Shown here piece after piece: positions 9,264-16,530 of a DNA stretch of 64,000 nucleotides. Each line of letters begins with the position of its first letter. The stretch's first letter is position 1. The translations under genes were made by a program, and so were the position numbers. Under the pieces are notes generated by a model. That model was not told where the DNA came from and ran no database searches. It saw only the letters and a list, made by a program, of their open reading frames with translations. Location: positions 1 through 64,000 of the forward strand of contig JAGAIM010000104.1 of assembly GCA_017626555.1 (NCBI GenBank), read 5' to 3'. The stretch comes from Bacteroidales bacterium. Lineage in GTDB: Bacteria > Bacteroidota > Bacteroidia > Bacteroidales > UBA932.

Positions 9264-9995
9264 TCAGATATTTACATATAATTTTGCAAGGTAGTCATAA
9301 TGCTCGCCCTCAGCAATCAATTCAGCAGAAAAACCGTTTTCCTCCGCATAGAAGGCAAGGGTCTCAAAATCGACATAAAGCCAGTCGAAAGGTTCGCCCT
9401 TCACTCCTTTATATTCCATCTGATAGTCCAGAAGACCATAATAGTCGTCTGCAAGATCTATCATAAGGCTTCCATCCTCCTCCTCAAAAAGATAGCGCAG
9501 ATCGCTGGAATCAATGAGCAGGCTTCCTCCCGGAGAGAGCAGTTGTCTTATTCTGGCAAAGAAAGCAGACATATTTTCAAGTGTTCCGATGATGCCTGTG
9601 CCATTCATAAGCATCAGAATGGTATCGAATTTATCTGTAAAGGACTCGTCATAAAGATTGACATTGCGTGCATCAACTCCTCTGCGTTTCATAACCTCCA
9701 CAGAAAGTGGCGATATATCGATGGCCACAGCCTCTTTTCCCATTGTCTGCAAGGCAATGCTATGGCATCCGCTACCTGCTCCGACATCCAGAATCCTTCC
9801 CTGAGCCTCCTCCAGGGCAATCTTTTCAAGTTCCGGCATATCATCGAAACTGCGGAAGAGATCTTCTGTCGGGATTTCATCATCTTCAAACATTGAAGAG
9901 TGAACTATCAGTGTATCTGCCTCACCTTTAAGGTAATAATCATATATTGCCGCACCCATAGGGTCTGCACCGGCATTCAGTAAAGATTTGTCCAT
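9264..9995 (-). CDS. Class I SAM-dependent methyltransferase
   Basis: A 243-residue Rossmann-fold methyltransferase. Motif I is ILDVGAGSGCHSIAL at about residues 91-105, motif II an acidic residue in AVAIDISPLSVEVMKRRG, and a later strand LLIDSSDLRYLF fits motif VI. The N-terminus (about 85 residues, ending FEDDEIPTEDLFRSFDDMP) is helical and may cap the substrate site. No substrate-specific signature is recognised; small-molecule methylation is most likely. It is promoter-proximal to the acyltransferase gene (5-bp gap). Confidence 0.82.
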   Translation of the reverse strand: MDKSLLNAGADPMGAAIYDYYLKGEADTLIVHSSMFEDDEIPTEDLFRSFDDMPELEKIALEEAQGRILDVGAGSGCHSIALQTMGKEAVAIDISPLSVEVMKRRGVDARNVNLYDESFTDKFDTILMLMNGTGIIGTLENMSAFFARIRQLLSPGGSLLIDSSDLRYLFEEEDGSLMIDLADDYYGLLDYQMEYKGVKGEPFDWLYVDFETLAFYAEENGFSAELIAEGEHYDYLAKLYVNI

Positions 9996-10098
9996 AATTG
10001 TACAAAATTACAACTTTTCATCGGAAAAACCATTGCCGGAATCTGCTAAGGTACAATTATGGATATCCGAGACCAGAACGACTTAACATAAATCATAT

Positions 10099-11244
10099 AT
10101 GAAAGTACTTATAGTATGCAATAATGCCTTCTCGAAGGGCAACGGCCTGCACACTGTGATGCAGTCATTGATCCCCAGACTAAGGAATGCCGGCATAGAT
10201 GTCCGGCTTATGTCAGTCTCGAACGAAGATTCCCAAGGTCCGCAACCTGAATATCCCCTTGAACACTTCAAAGTGCCGCTGTTCGACTCACTTATATCAA
10301 ATCACAGTTATGGATTTGCCAAGATTGATGAGAAGATGATAGATGAAGCCGTCAGATGGGCTGATATCATCCATCTGCAGGAAGGTTTTCCTTTGGAATC
10401 AAGAGTAGCACGTACCGCCAGCAAAGCAGGAAAAAGCATCGTGGGCACATTCCATATTTACAGCCAGAATATTCTCGCCAACGCACTGATAAGCGACAAG
10501 GACAACTTCCTTAATTATATATTGATGTATATCTGGAGAACTGGGACATACGACTACTGCAGCGACATCCACTGCCCGACCGAGACTGTCAGACAACATC
10601 TTCTAGAAAACGGATTCAAAGCACGTATGACCGTGATTTCCAATGGAATAGAAATCCCGGAAACATCCATAAAGGCTGCCATTCCTCAAAGAGACCCCAT
10701 TATCCTCTTATGTATAGGAAGATTCGCTCACGAAAAGTCCCAGATGACCCTGATCGAGGCAATGAGATATTCCCGTCACGCAGGAAGCATACAACTTCAC
10801 TTTGCAGGTAAAGGACCGTTGCTTGACAAATATGTCAAGGCTTCCGGGCAACTGCTTGAAGAAGGAATATTGACTCATCCGAGTATTTTCGGATTCTATT
10901 CCGAAGAGCAATTGAAGGAACTGGCCAGAATGGCCTACCTCAACATTCATTGCGCCACAGTGGAAGTCGAAGGACTGTCCTGTCTTGAGGCGATCAGAGA
11001 AGGAGCCGTACCACTGATTGCAACCGGGCATCTTGCCGCCACATCCCAGTTCGCTCTGGATGAAAGAAGCCTCTTTCCAGAGCAGGATGCGAAGGCTTTG
11101 GCCCAAAAGATAGACTGGTGGATCGAGCATCCGGAAGAAAGGCTCAGAATGGGGCAGGTCTATGCCGATTCCGCACGTAAATACAACATAGAAGGCTCAA
11201 TCGCAGAAATAATAGAAATGTATCGGAATGCATTGGCATCATAG
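10099..11244 (+). CDS. GT4-family glycosyltransferase
   Basis: A 381-residue GT-B fold enzyme. The N-terminal domain has the family opening with a Gly-rich loop (NNAFSKGNGLHTVMQSLIPR); the C-terminal domain has LLCIGRFAHEKSQMTLIEAM, the stretch LHFAGKGPLLDKY, and an EX7E-like region with EVEGLSCLEAIREGAVPLIA. It transfers a sugar from an NDP-sugar to a lipid or glycan acceptor at the inner face of the membrane. The QNILANALISDKDNFLNYIL segment resembles the 1,2-diacylglycerol glucosyltransferase group, so glycolipid synthesis is a possible role (inference). It appears monocistronic. Confidence 0.86.
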   Translation: MKVLIVCNNAFSKGNGLHTVMQSLIPRLRNAGIDVRLMSVSNEDSQGPQPEYPLEHFKVPLFDSLISNHSYGFAKIDEKMIDEAVRWADIIHLQEGFPLESRVARTASKAGKSIVGTFHIYSQNILANALISDKDNFLNYILMYIWRTGTYDYCSDIHCPTETVRQHLLENGFKARMTVISNGIEIPETSIKAAIPQRDPIILLCIGRFAHEKSQMTLIEAMRYSRHAGSIQLHFAGKGPLLDKYVKASGQLLEEGILTHPSIFGFYSEEQLKELARMAYLNIHCATVEVEGLSCLEAIREGAVPLIATGHLAATSQFALDERSLFPEQDAKALAQKIDWWIEHPEERLRMGQVYADSARKYNIEGSIAEIIEMYRNALAS

Positions 11245-11288
11245 TCAAGATAGCGTCAGTATCGTTCCATTTTCATAATACGCGAAGA

Positions 11289-11296
11289 TATCTTTG
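11289..11296 (+). promoter_or_regulatory. Putative -7 box for the DUF389 gene
   Basis: TATCTTTG matches TAnnTTTG and lies 45 bp upstream of the ATG at 11341, in the 96-bp gap after the glycosyltransferase gene. The -33 element is not clear. Confidence 0.4.
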
Positions 11297-11340
11297 GTAA
11301 AATAATTCAAACTCCCTATCTTTATATCAAAATACGAAAT

Positions 11341-12678
11341 ATGGGATTATTCAAAGATATCGGGACCTTGTTCAAGGCCACAGTTAACATAGCCGGGTAC
11401 ATCGACACAGAAGCGGCTGAAAAAGCAATCAGAGGCAACATCTATTTCAGAGGGCCGAATGCCTGGATCCTCGCCATTGCAACGATCATAGCCTCAATAG
11501 GTCTGAATGTCAATTCCATTCCTGTTGTGATCGGCGCGATGCTCATATCTCCTCTGATGGGTCCGATATTCGGCCTGGGTCTCGGACTCGGAGTCAACGA
11601 TATGACCCTGCTCAAATCTTCAGGAAAGAATCTGCTTGTGATGGTCTGCATAAGCCTTGCAGCATCTTTCCTGTATTTTCTTATCACCCCGCTCAGCCTG
11701 AGCAATCCGACCGAACTCCTGGCCAGAACCAATCCTACGATATATGATGTACTCATAGCGCTATTCGGAGGATTCGCTGGTATTCTGGAGCAATGCAGAA
11801 AAGAAAAAGGAACGGTATTTTCCGGAGTCGCCATTGCCACTGCACTGATGCCGCCTCTTTGTACGGCAGGTTTCGGGCTGGCAAGCGGCAACCTCGGATA
11901 CTTTCTCGGAGCACTGTATCTTTTCTTCATCAACTGTCTGTTCATAATGCTCGCGACATACATCAGCGTAAAGTACTTCAGATTCAGGCAGACAGAATAC
12001 GAAGACCAGGCGACGGGACGAAAGACAAAGAGAATAAGTTCCATACTGATCATCCTTTTCATCGTTCCAAGTATCTGGTCGGCCGTCACCCTCATCAGGC
12101 AGAACAATTTCGAAGAGAATGCCGCTGCATTCATTGAGCAGAGCAAGACATACAGCAGAAGCATCATATACGACTACCGGATCGACCATACGGACGGATC
12201 CGTGATAGAGTTGTTCTTTACCGGAGACCCTCTTGACGAAAAGACCAAGGAAACCATCCGCAAGGCCGCTGAAGAATATGGAATAAAAGAAAGCCAACTC
12301 ATCATCAACGACCACACATACAACAACGACACAAACGACATCGAACTCGTCAAGGGAATCTATGACAAAATGGATGAGGAAATAGCCAAGCGTGATGAAG
12401 AGATCAGAAGACTGAAGGAAGAACTCAGGGCATCAAAAGGAGCAGACATTCCTTATTCCCAGATCGTCAGGGAAATGAAGAGCAACTATCCGTCTATAGA
12501 AGAGGTGCACATAACTCACGGAGCAGGTGTCACTGCCGATTCACTCCAGGTGAACGAATCTATGATAGTACTTGTGACCTCATCCGCAAGGCTTTCAGAA
12601 GAAGATTCGACCAGACTCATCGATTGGCTCAAGATACGTCTTGACTCCGATTCAGCAAAACTGATACTGACCAATTGA
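11341..12678 (+). CDS. DUF389 (TIGR00341-like) integral membrane protein
   Basis: A 445-residue protein with the DUF389 membrane core: NAWILAIATIIASIGL, VVIGAMLISPLMGPI, and GVAIATALMPPLCTAG, making about six helices in residues 40-250. The C-terminal third is soluble, with a coiled-coil stretch (DKMDEEIAKRDEEIRRLKEE) at about residues 340-365 and a domain starting SYPSIEEVHI-like strands. The function of DUF389 proteins is not established; transport has been proposed. It is followed 8 bp later by the lipoprotein nitroreductase gene, so the two are probably co-transcribed. Confidence 0.85.
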   Translation: MGLFKDIGTLFKATVNIAGYIDTEAAEKAIRGNIYFRGPNAWILAIATIIASIGLNVNSIPVVIGAMLISPLMGPIFGLGLGLGVNDMTLLKSSGKNLLVMVCISLAASFLYFLITPLSLSNPTELLARTNPTIYDVLIALFGGFAGILEQCRKEKGTVFSGVAIATALMPPLCTAGFGLASGNLGYFLGALYLFFINCLFIMLATYISVKYFRFRQTEYEDQATGRKTKRISSILIILFIVPSIWSAVTLIRQNNFEENAAAFIEQSKTYSRSIIYDYRIDHTDGSVIELFFTGDPLDEKTKETIRKAAEEYGIKESQLIINDHTYNNDTNDIELVKGIYDKMDEEIAKRDEEIRRLKEELRASKGADIPYSQIVREMKSNYPSIEEVHITHGAGVTADSLQVNESMIVLVTSSARLSEEDSTRLIDWLKIRLDSDSAKLILTN

Positions 12679-12686
12679 ACTATATT

Positions 12687-13301
12687 ATGAAAACCTTTCA
12701 CATCATCATCACCGGCCTGTGCTTAGCCACAGCGGTTTCCTGCTCGCAACAGAAGAATGCAGCAGAGGAAGGCGGCAATGCCGTCATCGAGAACATTATG
12801 TCACGCAGGAGTATCAGAAGTTACAAGGACTGCAGTGTCGGGAGAGACACGCTGCAGACCATTCTGGAATGCGGCATAAACGCTCCGAATGGTATGAACA
12901 AGCAATCCTGGGAAGTGAGAGTGGTTGACAATCCTGATGTGATGAACAAGATTATCAGCCTGATGGAGGACGGGAATCCCGAGGCTAAGCCGGGGATGGT
13001 CAAAGGATGTTTCAGGGACGCTCCTGTAATGATTTTCATTGCAAATGATCCGTCATACGACTGCTCACCGATCGACTGCGGACTTCTGTCGGAAAATATA
13101 ATGCTTTCCGGATGGTCCCTCGGCGTAGGATCTGTTTGCCTGGGAAGCCCTATAAGATTTTTGAAGAACGCTCCTGAAGCCTTGAAGGTACTGGACTTCA
13201 GCGAAGGATACACACCTATCATCTGCATAGGTATGGGATATCCTGCCGAGAGTCCGGAAGCAAAGCCAAGAGACTTCAGCAAAGTCCGCTTTGTAGAATA
13301 A
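12687..13301 (+). CDS. Nitroreductase-family FMN protein with lipoprotein signal
   Basis: A 204-residue protein. The ATG at 12687 is preferred over an upstream TTG because it gives a clean type II signal, MKTFHIIITGLCLATAVSC, with lipobox AVSC. After a short linker comes a nitroreductase domain beginning IENIMSRRSIRSYKD, with NAPNGMNKQSWEVRVV (FMN-contact region) and ending near CIGMGYPAESPEAKPRD. These flavoenzymes reduce nitro or quinone compounds with NAD(P)H and normally sit in the cytoplasm; the signal would place this one outside the inner membrane. It follows the DUF389 gene by 8 bp. The left RAYT-flank hairpin lies directly downstream and could end its transcript. Confidence 0.85.
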   Translation: MKTFHIIITGLCLATAVSCSQQKNAAEEGGNAVIENIMSRRSIRSYKDCSVGRDTLQTILECGINAPNGMNKQSWEVRVVDNPDVMNKIISLMEDGNPEAKPGMVKGCFRDAPVMIFIANDPSYDCSPIDCGLLSENIMLSGWSLGVGSVCLGSPIRFLKNAPEALKVLDFSEGYTPIICIGMGYPAESPEAKPRDFSKVRFVE

Positions 13302-13323
13302 AAGGCAACCTATACCCATAAAG

Positions 13324-13369
13324 CCAATCGGTGAGACAGGATTCCTGAGTTTCCTGTCTCACCGATTGG
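13324..13369. repeat. Left outer REP-like hairpin
   Basis: Two 18-nt arms at 13324-13341 and 13352-13369 are perfect reverse complements, with a 10-nt loop (TTCCTGAGTT). The arm contains CGGTGAGACAGGA. A second copy with nearly the same loop lies at 14563-14604 on the other side of the RAYT gene. It follows the nitroreductase stop by 22 bp and is trailed by TTTT, so it may double as a terminator. Confidence 0.8.
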
Positions 13370-13397
13370 TTTTATCACATAAATTTAACTTTTCAGA

Positions 13398-13437
13398 TAT
13401 CGGTGATACATAAAACACCATTATTTTGTCACACCGG
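13398..13437. repeat. Left inner imperfect hairpin; includes 17-bp inverted repeat unit
   Basis: TATCGGTGATACATAAA at 13398-13414 is exactly the reverse complement of 14516-14532. Together with TTTTGTCACACCGG at 13424-13437 it forms an imperfect stem (about 10 of 13 pairs) with CGGTG paired to CACCG. It lies about 135 bp upstream of the RAYT start. Confidence 0.65.
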
Positions 13438-13572
13438 TTTTGAAACACTGTTTTTCTGCAACTATTATGTTGGAGGAATAGTCAAAATTCATATATTTGT
13501 CTGACTTTCATACATTTCAGATGTGAGATGTGCTGAGGGAGTGAAGAGAAAGAATGTGTTAAGACAAATGTT

Positions 13573-14493
13573 ATGAAAAAGACTTATCATTTATGCCTTT
13601 CGGCAGGGGAAGAGGTTATGTTCCGTGACCTCGAAGACTACAACAGAGGGTTCAACTGTTTTGCTCTTGCACTTCACAAAACAGGTTCGGTTGGAATCGT
13701 AGAATCATTTATGGCCACCCACTGTCATCTGATGGCAGAAACAGAAGACCCGGAAGGTTTGATGTACAATTTCCGGATGCCCTATTCCAAACTGTTCAAT
13801 CACAAGTACGACAGAAAGGGAAAGTTGGGTGAGAAGCATCATTTCCAGATGGAGATTGTCGGGTTTAATCATAAGATTGCAGCAGTATGCTATACGTTAA
13901 GGAATCCCGTGCATCACGGAGTCGTACCGATTCCATACGCTTATCCACATTCAACTGCAAACTCGATTTTCAGAAAAGAGATGGGTAAAGATGCAGATCA
14001 CAAACTTCTGCCCCAAAAAGCATTTTATCGATACATAGGAAGAAGAGCCTGTTATCCGGATTCATACAAAATGGACGTTAACGGTCTGCTTGTCAGAGAG
14101 AGTGTTCTGGATATTCCTCAGGTAGAGAATCTGTTCGGAACTCCACGAGCATTCGACTACTATATGGGAAGAAAGACCAGTGAGGAATGGATGAAGGAGC
14201 AATTGAGGGACAACAACAATCGTCCTCCCGTGACTTTGGAAAATATTGAACATCGGATTCAACTTCATAGTCTCACTCAAATGCTATCGTATGAAAATGG
14301 AAAGGCTGATTATAGAAAGATGTCCGATAGTGACTTATGCCATATAGTGGACTATGAGATTCTTCCTGAACTAGGCAAACGATCTGTATATCAACTCAGC
14401 CAAAGTGAAAAACGTAGAATTGCCGAAATACTTTACAAGCGTTTCCGGGCCGGAGAGTCTCAGATAAAACGATGTATGGCAATGGTGTATTAG
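13573..14493 (+). CDS. REP-associated tyrosine transposase (Y1/HUH, IS200-like)
   Basis: A 306-residue Y1 transposase. The HUH metal motif is His50-Cys51-His52 in MATHCHLMAE, and the catalytic tyrosine is Tyr107 in CYTLRNPVHHGVV, the counterpart of the YIHxNPVRAG signature of RAYTs. After it comes the usual PYAYPHSTANSIF segment. Such enzymes nick single-stranded DNA at REP hairpins through a 5'-phosphotyrosine link. The C-terminal 150 residues extend beyond the core domain and include a basic helical tail (SEKRRIAEILYKRF). It is a lone gene with no accessory TnpB, flanked on each side by two hairpins. I judge it intact and full length. Confidence 0.88.
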   Translation: MKKTYHLCLSAGEEVMFRDLEDYNRGFNCFALALHKTGSVGIVESFMATHCHLMAETEDPEGLMYNFRMPYSKLFNHKYDRKGKLGEKHHFQMEIVGFNHKIAAVCYTLRNPVHHGVVPIPYAYPHSTANSIFRKEMGKDADHKLLPQKAFYRYIGRRACYPDSYKMDVNGLLVRESVLDIPQVENLFGTPRAFDYYMGRKTSEEWMKEQLRDNNNRPPVTLENIEHRIQLHSLTQMLSYENGKADYRKMSDSDLCHIVDYEILPELGKRSVYQLSQSEKRRIAEILYKRFRAGESQIKRCMAMVY

Positions 14494-14532
14494 CGGTGTA
14501 ACAAGAAACAAACTATTTATGTATCACCGATA
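14493..14532. repeat. Right inner imperfect hairpin; includes 17-bp inverted repeat unit
   Basis: GCGGTGTAACAAGA (14493-14506) matches the reverse complement of the left TTTTGTCACACCGG at 12 of 14 positions, and 14516-14532 is the exact reverse complement of 13398-13414. The two parts can pair CGGTG with CACCG across the loop. It begins at the RAYT stop codon. Confidence 0.65.
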
Positions 14533-14562
14533 CCGAAAAAGATTATTTATGAATAAAATCTA

Positions 14563-14604
14563 AATCGGTGAGACAGGATTCCGGAGTTTCTTGTCTCACC
14601 GATT
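14563..14604. repeat. Right outer REP-like hairpin
   Basis: Arms 14563-14578 and 14589-14604 form a 16-pair stem with one G-U pair and a loop TTCCGGAGTT that differs from the left hairpin loop at one base. It sits 10 bp past the end of the convergent flavodiiron gene, so it may also serve as a terminator for that gene. Confidence 0.78.
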
Positions 14605-14614
14605 CAATTTCGGA

Positions 14615-15793
14615 TCATTTGAGGATGTCGGCTACGGCCTTCATATCGACTTTGTCTTTCCTGTATGCCTGAGGGAAGGACAGACCGTCTCCAAGCAACT
14701 CAAAATCCATCGACTTGGCATACTCGTTGAGTTGACGGACACTGGCTCCCGCCCAGGTGTATGAACCGAAGGCATAGAAACGGCGTCCTTTTATAAGACG
14801 TGCCTGTAGAGCCTTCATAAAAGTTTCTGCCGGAGGAAAAATTCCGTTGTTGTAAGTCGGTGATCCGACCACTATCGTATCATACTTGAACACATCACGC
14901 AAGGCACCGGAAAGGCCAAGTTCACCGGCATTGTTTCCCGCAAGATCGTGAATGGCGTATGGTACGCCGAGGGATTCAAGTTCCATTGCCAGGGCATCTG
15001 CAGCCGCTGCTGTGTTTCCATACATTGAAGCGTATGCGATGCATACTCCCCTTTCCACTTCATAACGGCTCATCTTGTCATACAAAGCGACGACAGACTG
15101 AATATTCCTCTCCCATACCGGGCCGTGAGTACTGCATATCCTCTTGATATCGAGGGCACTCAGTTTCTTCAATGCAGTCTGAACCGGATTACCGTACTTT
15201 CCTACGATGCAGGCATAATAGCGCATCATTTCCTCACGGAATATCTCAAATGTATCTTCATCATCAACCGGATTCCCATCTACAGCCCCGAATGTACCGA
15301 AAGCATCACCAGAGAATACAGTCCCTTCCTCCTCAAGAAAGGTGACCATCGTTTCCGGCCAATGTACCATCGGTGCCATATAGAAACGCAGGCTGCATCC
15401 ACCCAGACTGACACTCTCTGCCTCCGCTACAATCTGCACTCTTTCCTCTGGAACATTGTGATATCCTTTGAGCATAGGAAGTGTCTTTGCATTTGCCAGG
15501 ATCACCAGCGACGGATACATCTCGAGCATATACGATATCAAGGACGAATGATCCGGCTCCATATGATTGACCACCAGATAGTCTATCGCCCTGTCTCCTA
15601 TCGCTTCATTTACATTTCCGATGAACTCCTCTTCAAATCCGCTCTCTACCGTATCGATCAGAGCGACCTTCTGATCCACAACAAGATACGAATTATAACT
15701 CACTCCCAGCGGAAGAGGCCACAGGCCTTCAAACATAACCTTATCGTCATCGTTGACACCAACATAGAATATTCTTTCACTTATCTTCTTCAT
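14615..15793 (-). CDS. Flavodiiron protein (oxygen/NO reductase, FprA type)
   Basis: A 392-residue protein from the ATG at 15793 (a GTG lies one codon upstream). The N-terminal metallo-beta-lactamase-like domain has the di-iron ligands HMEPDH (His77, Glu79, Asp81, His82), and FSGDAFGTFGA further on. The C-terminal flavodoxin domain begins IAYASMYGNTAAAADAL and contains GSPTYNNGIFPPAE. It reduces O2 to water or NO to N2O in the cytoplasm of anaerobes, taking electrons from rubredoxin or a similar donor. No rubredoxin domain is fused and no rubredoxin gene is nearby. Its neighbour on the same strand, 75 bp upstream, is ferritin, another oxygen and iron defence protein. Confidence 0.94.
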   Translation of the reverse strand: MKKISERIFYVGVNDDDKVMFEGLWPLPLGVSYNSYLVVDQKVALIDTVESGFEEEFIGNVNEAIGDRAIDYLVVNHMEPDHSSLISYMLEMYPSLVILANAKTLPMLKGYHNVPEERVQIVAEAESVSLGGCSLRFYMAPMVHWPETMVTFLEEEGTVFSGDAFGTFGAVDGNPVDDEDTFEIFREEMMRYYACIVGKYGNPVQTALKKLSALDIKRICSTHGPVWERNIQSVVALYDKMSRYEVERGVCIAYASMYGNTAAAADALAMELESLGVPYAIHDLAGNNAGELGLSGALRDVFKYDTIVVGSPTYNNGIFPPAETFMKALQARLIKGRRFYAFGSYTWAGASVRQLNEYAKSMDFELLGDGLSFPQAYRKDKVDMKAVADILK

Positions 15794-15824
15794 CACATCT
15801 TTGTTACTTTAATTACACACAAGA

Positions 15825-15851
15825 AGACTCCCGACCATCCATCGGGAGTCT
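15825..15851 (-). terminator. Intrinsic-type terminator after ferritin
   Basis: AGACTCCCGA (15825-15834) and TCGGGAGTCT (15842-15851) form a perfect 10-bp stem with a 7-nt loop. Read on the minus strand it lies 20 bp after the ferritin stop and is followed by a modest T-rich run, separating ferritin from the flavodiiron gene. Confidence 0.6.
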
Positions 15852-15870
15852 CCATAAAATATCATCAGAT

Positions 15871-16395
15871 CTATTCAGTTGCAACAGCCAGTGGAGAAGG
15901 GACATTATATACTCTTGTCGCCAACTCCTTGTCAAGCATATACATACCGTACTTGTTGCCCTCCACAGCCTCGAAAGCATCTATCATCTCCCTTGCAGAC
16001 TCTTCTTCCTCCACCTGCTCGTCAATGAACCAATTCAGACGGTTGATCGAAGCGTAGTCACGGTCTTCAGTTGCAATAGCAGCAAGATTATTGATCAGAG
16101 CAGTCACCTTCTTCTCGTGCTGAAGTGTCTGCTTGAACATATCAAGTACCGAATCCCACGAAGAAGGCACTTCCTCTATAGGGAGAAGTTCCACCTTTGC
16201 ATCACGGGAGTTGAGATAGTTCATAAATATACGGGCGTGTGCCTGTTCTTCCTGGAACTGCACATAGAACCAGTTTGCTACTCCTTTGTGTCCCTTAGCC
16301 TCAGCATCAAGCGACATTGCAAGATAAAGATAAGCAGACCACAACTCAGCATTGATCTGAGCATTGATGGCATTGTGTAAGTTATTGCTGATCAT
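15871..16395 (-). CDS. ftnA: Bacterial non-haem ferritin
   Basis: A 174-residue ferritin that oxidises Fe2+ and stores it in a 24-mer shell. Starting at the ATG at 16395, the ferroxidase residues fall at the exact E. coli FtnA positions: Glu17, Glu50, His53, Glu94, Gln127. An AAAGGA 8 nt upstream also favours this start over the ATG at 16401. A perfect TTTG-N19-TATATTTG promoter lies upstream, overlapping the control region of divergent trkH. The C-terminus is short and ends LAVATE. Confidence 0.96.
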   Translation of the reverse strand: MISNNLHNAINAQINAELWSAYLYLAMSLDAEAKGHKGVANWFYVQFQEEQAHARIFMNYLNSRDAKVELLPIEEVPSSWDSVLDMFKQTLQHEKKVTALINNLAAIATEDRDYASINRLNWFIDEQVEEEESAREMIDAFEAVEGNKYGMYMLDKELATRVYNVPSPLAVATE

Positions 16396-16458
16396 AATCA
16401 TATCCTTTTAAATGTGAATATAGGATTTTATTTTTAACAATTCTAAATTAATATACTG

Positions 16459-16489
16459 CAAATATAGTGAAAGAATCCCAAATACCAAA
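16459..16489 (-). promoter_or_regulatory. Consensus Bacteroidota promoter of the ferritin gene
   Basis: On the minus strand TTTG (16489-16486) is followed after exactly 19 nt by TATATTTG (16466-16459), the textbook Bacteroides sigma-ABfr promoter. The -7 box lies about 65 bp upstream of the ferritin start. Confidence 0.75.
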
Positions 16490-16498
16490 GTTTTTTTC

Positions 16499-16506
16499 TA
16501 TATTTG
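16499..16506 (+). promoter_or_regulatory. Putative -7 box for trkH
   Basis: Plus-strand TATATTTG, 24 bp before the trkH ATG. It lies within 10 bp of the -33 element of the divergent ferritin promoter, so the two polymerase sites overlap. No TTTG stands at 19 bp. Confidence 0.5.
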
Positions 16507-16530
16507 CGAACATAAAAGGCATTTATCGGA

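Larger units (their letters stand above)
13321..14606. mobile_element. RAYT gene with flanking REP-like hairpins (candidate REP/BIME-generating unit)
   Basis: The unit consists of a single Y1 transposase gene bracketed by matching non-coding structures. From outside in, each side has a near-perfect hairpin whose arms contain CGGTGAGAC, then a pair of oppositely oriented CGGTGnnAC motifs. The arrangement is mirror-symmetric about the gene. RAYT genes in other bacteria are flanked by the REP sequences they recognise; this layout is the same in outline. No target-site duplication was identified, so ends are approximate. Confidence 0.65.
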
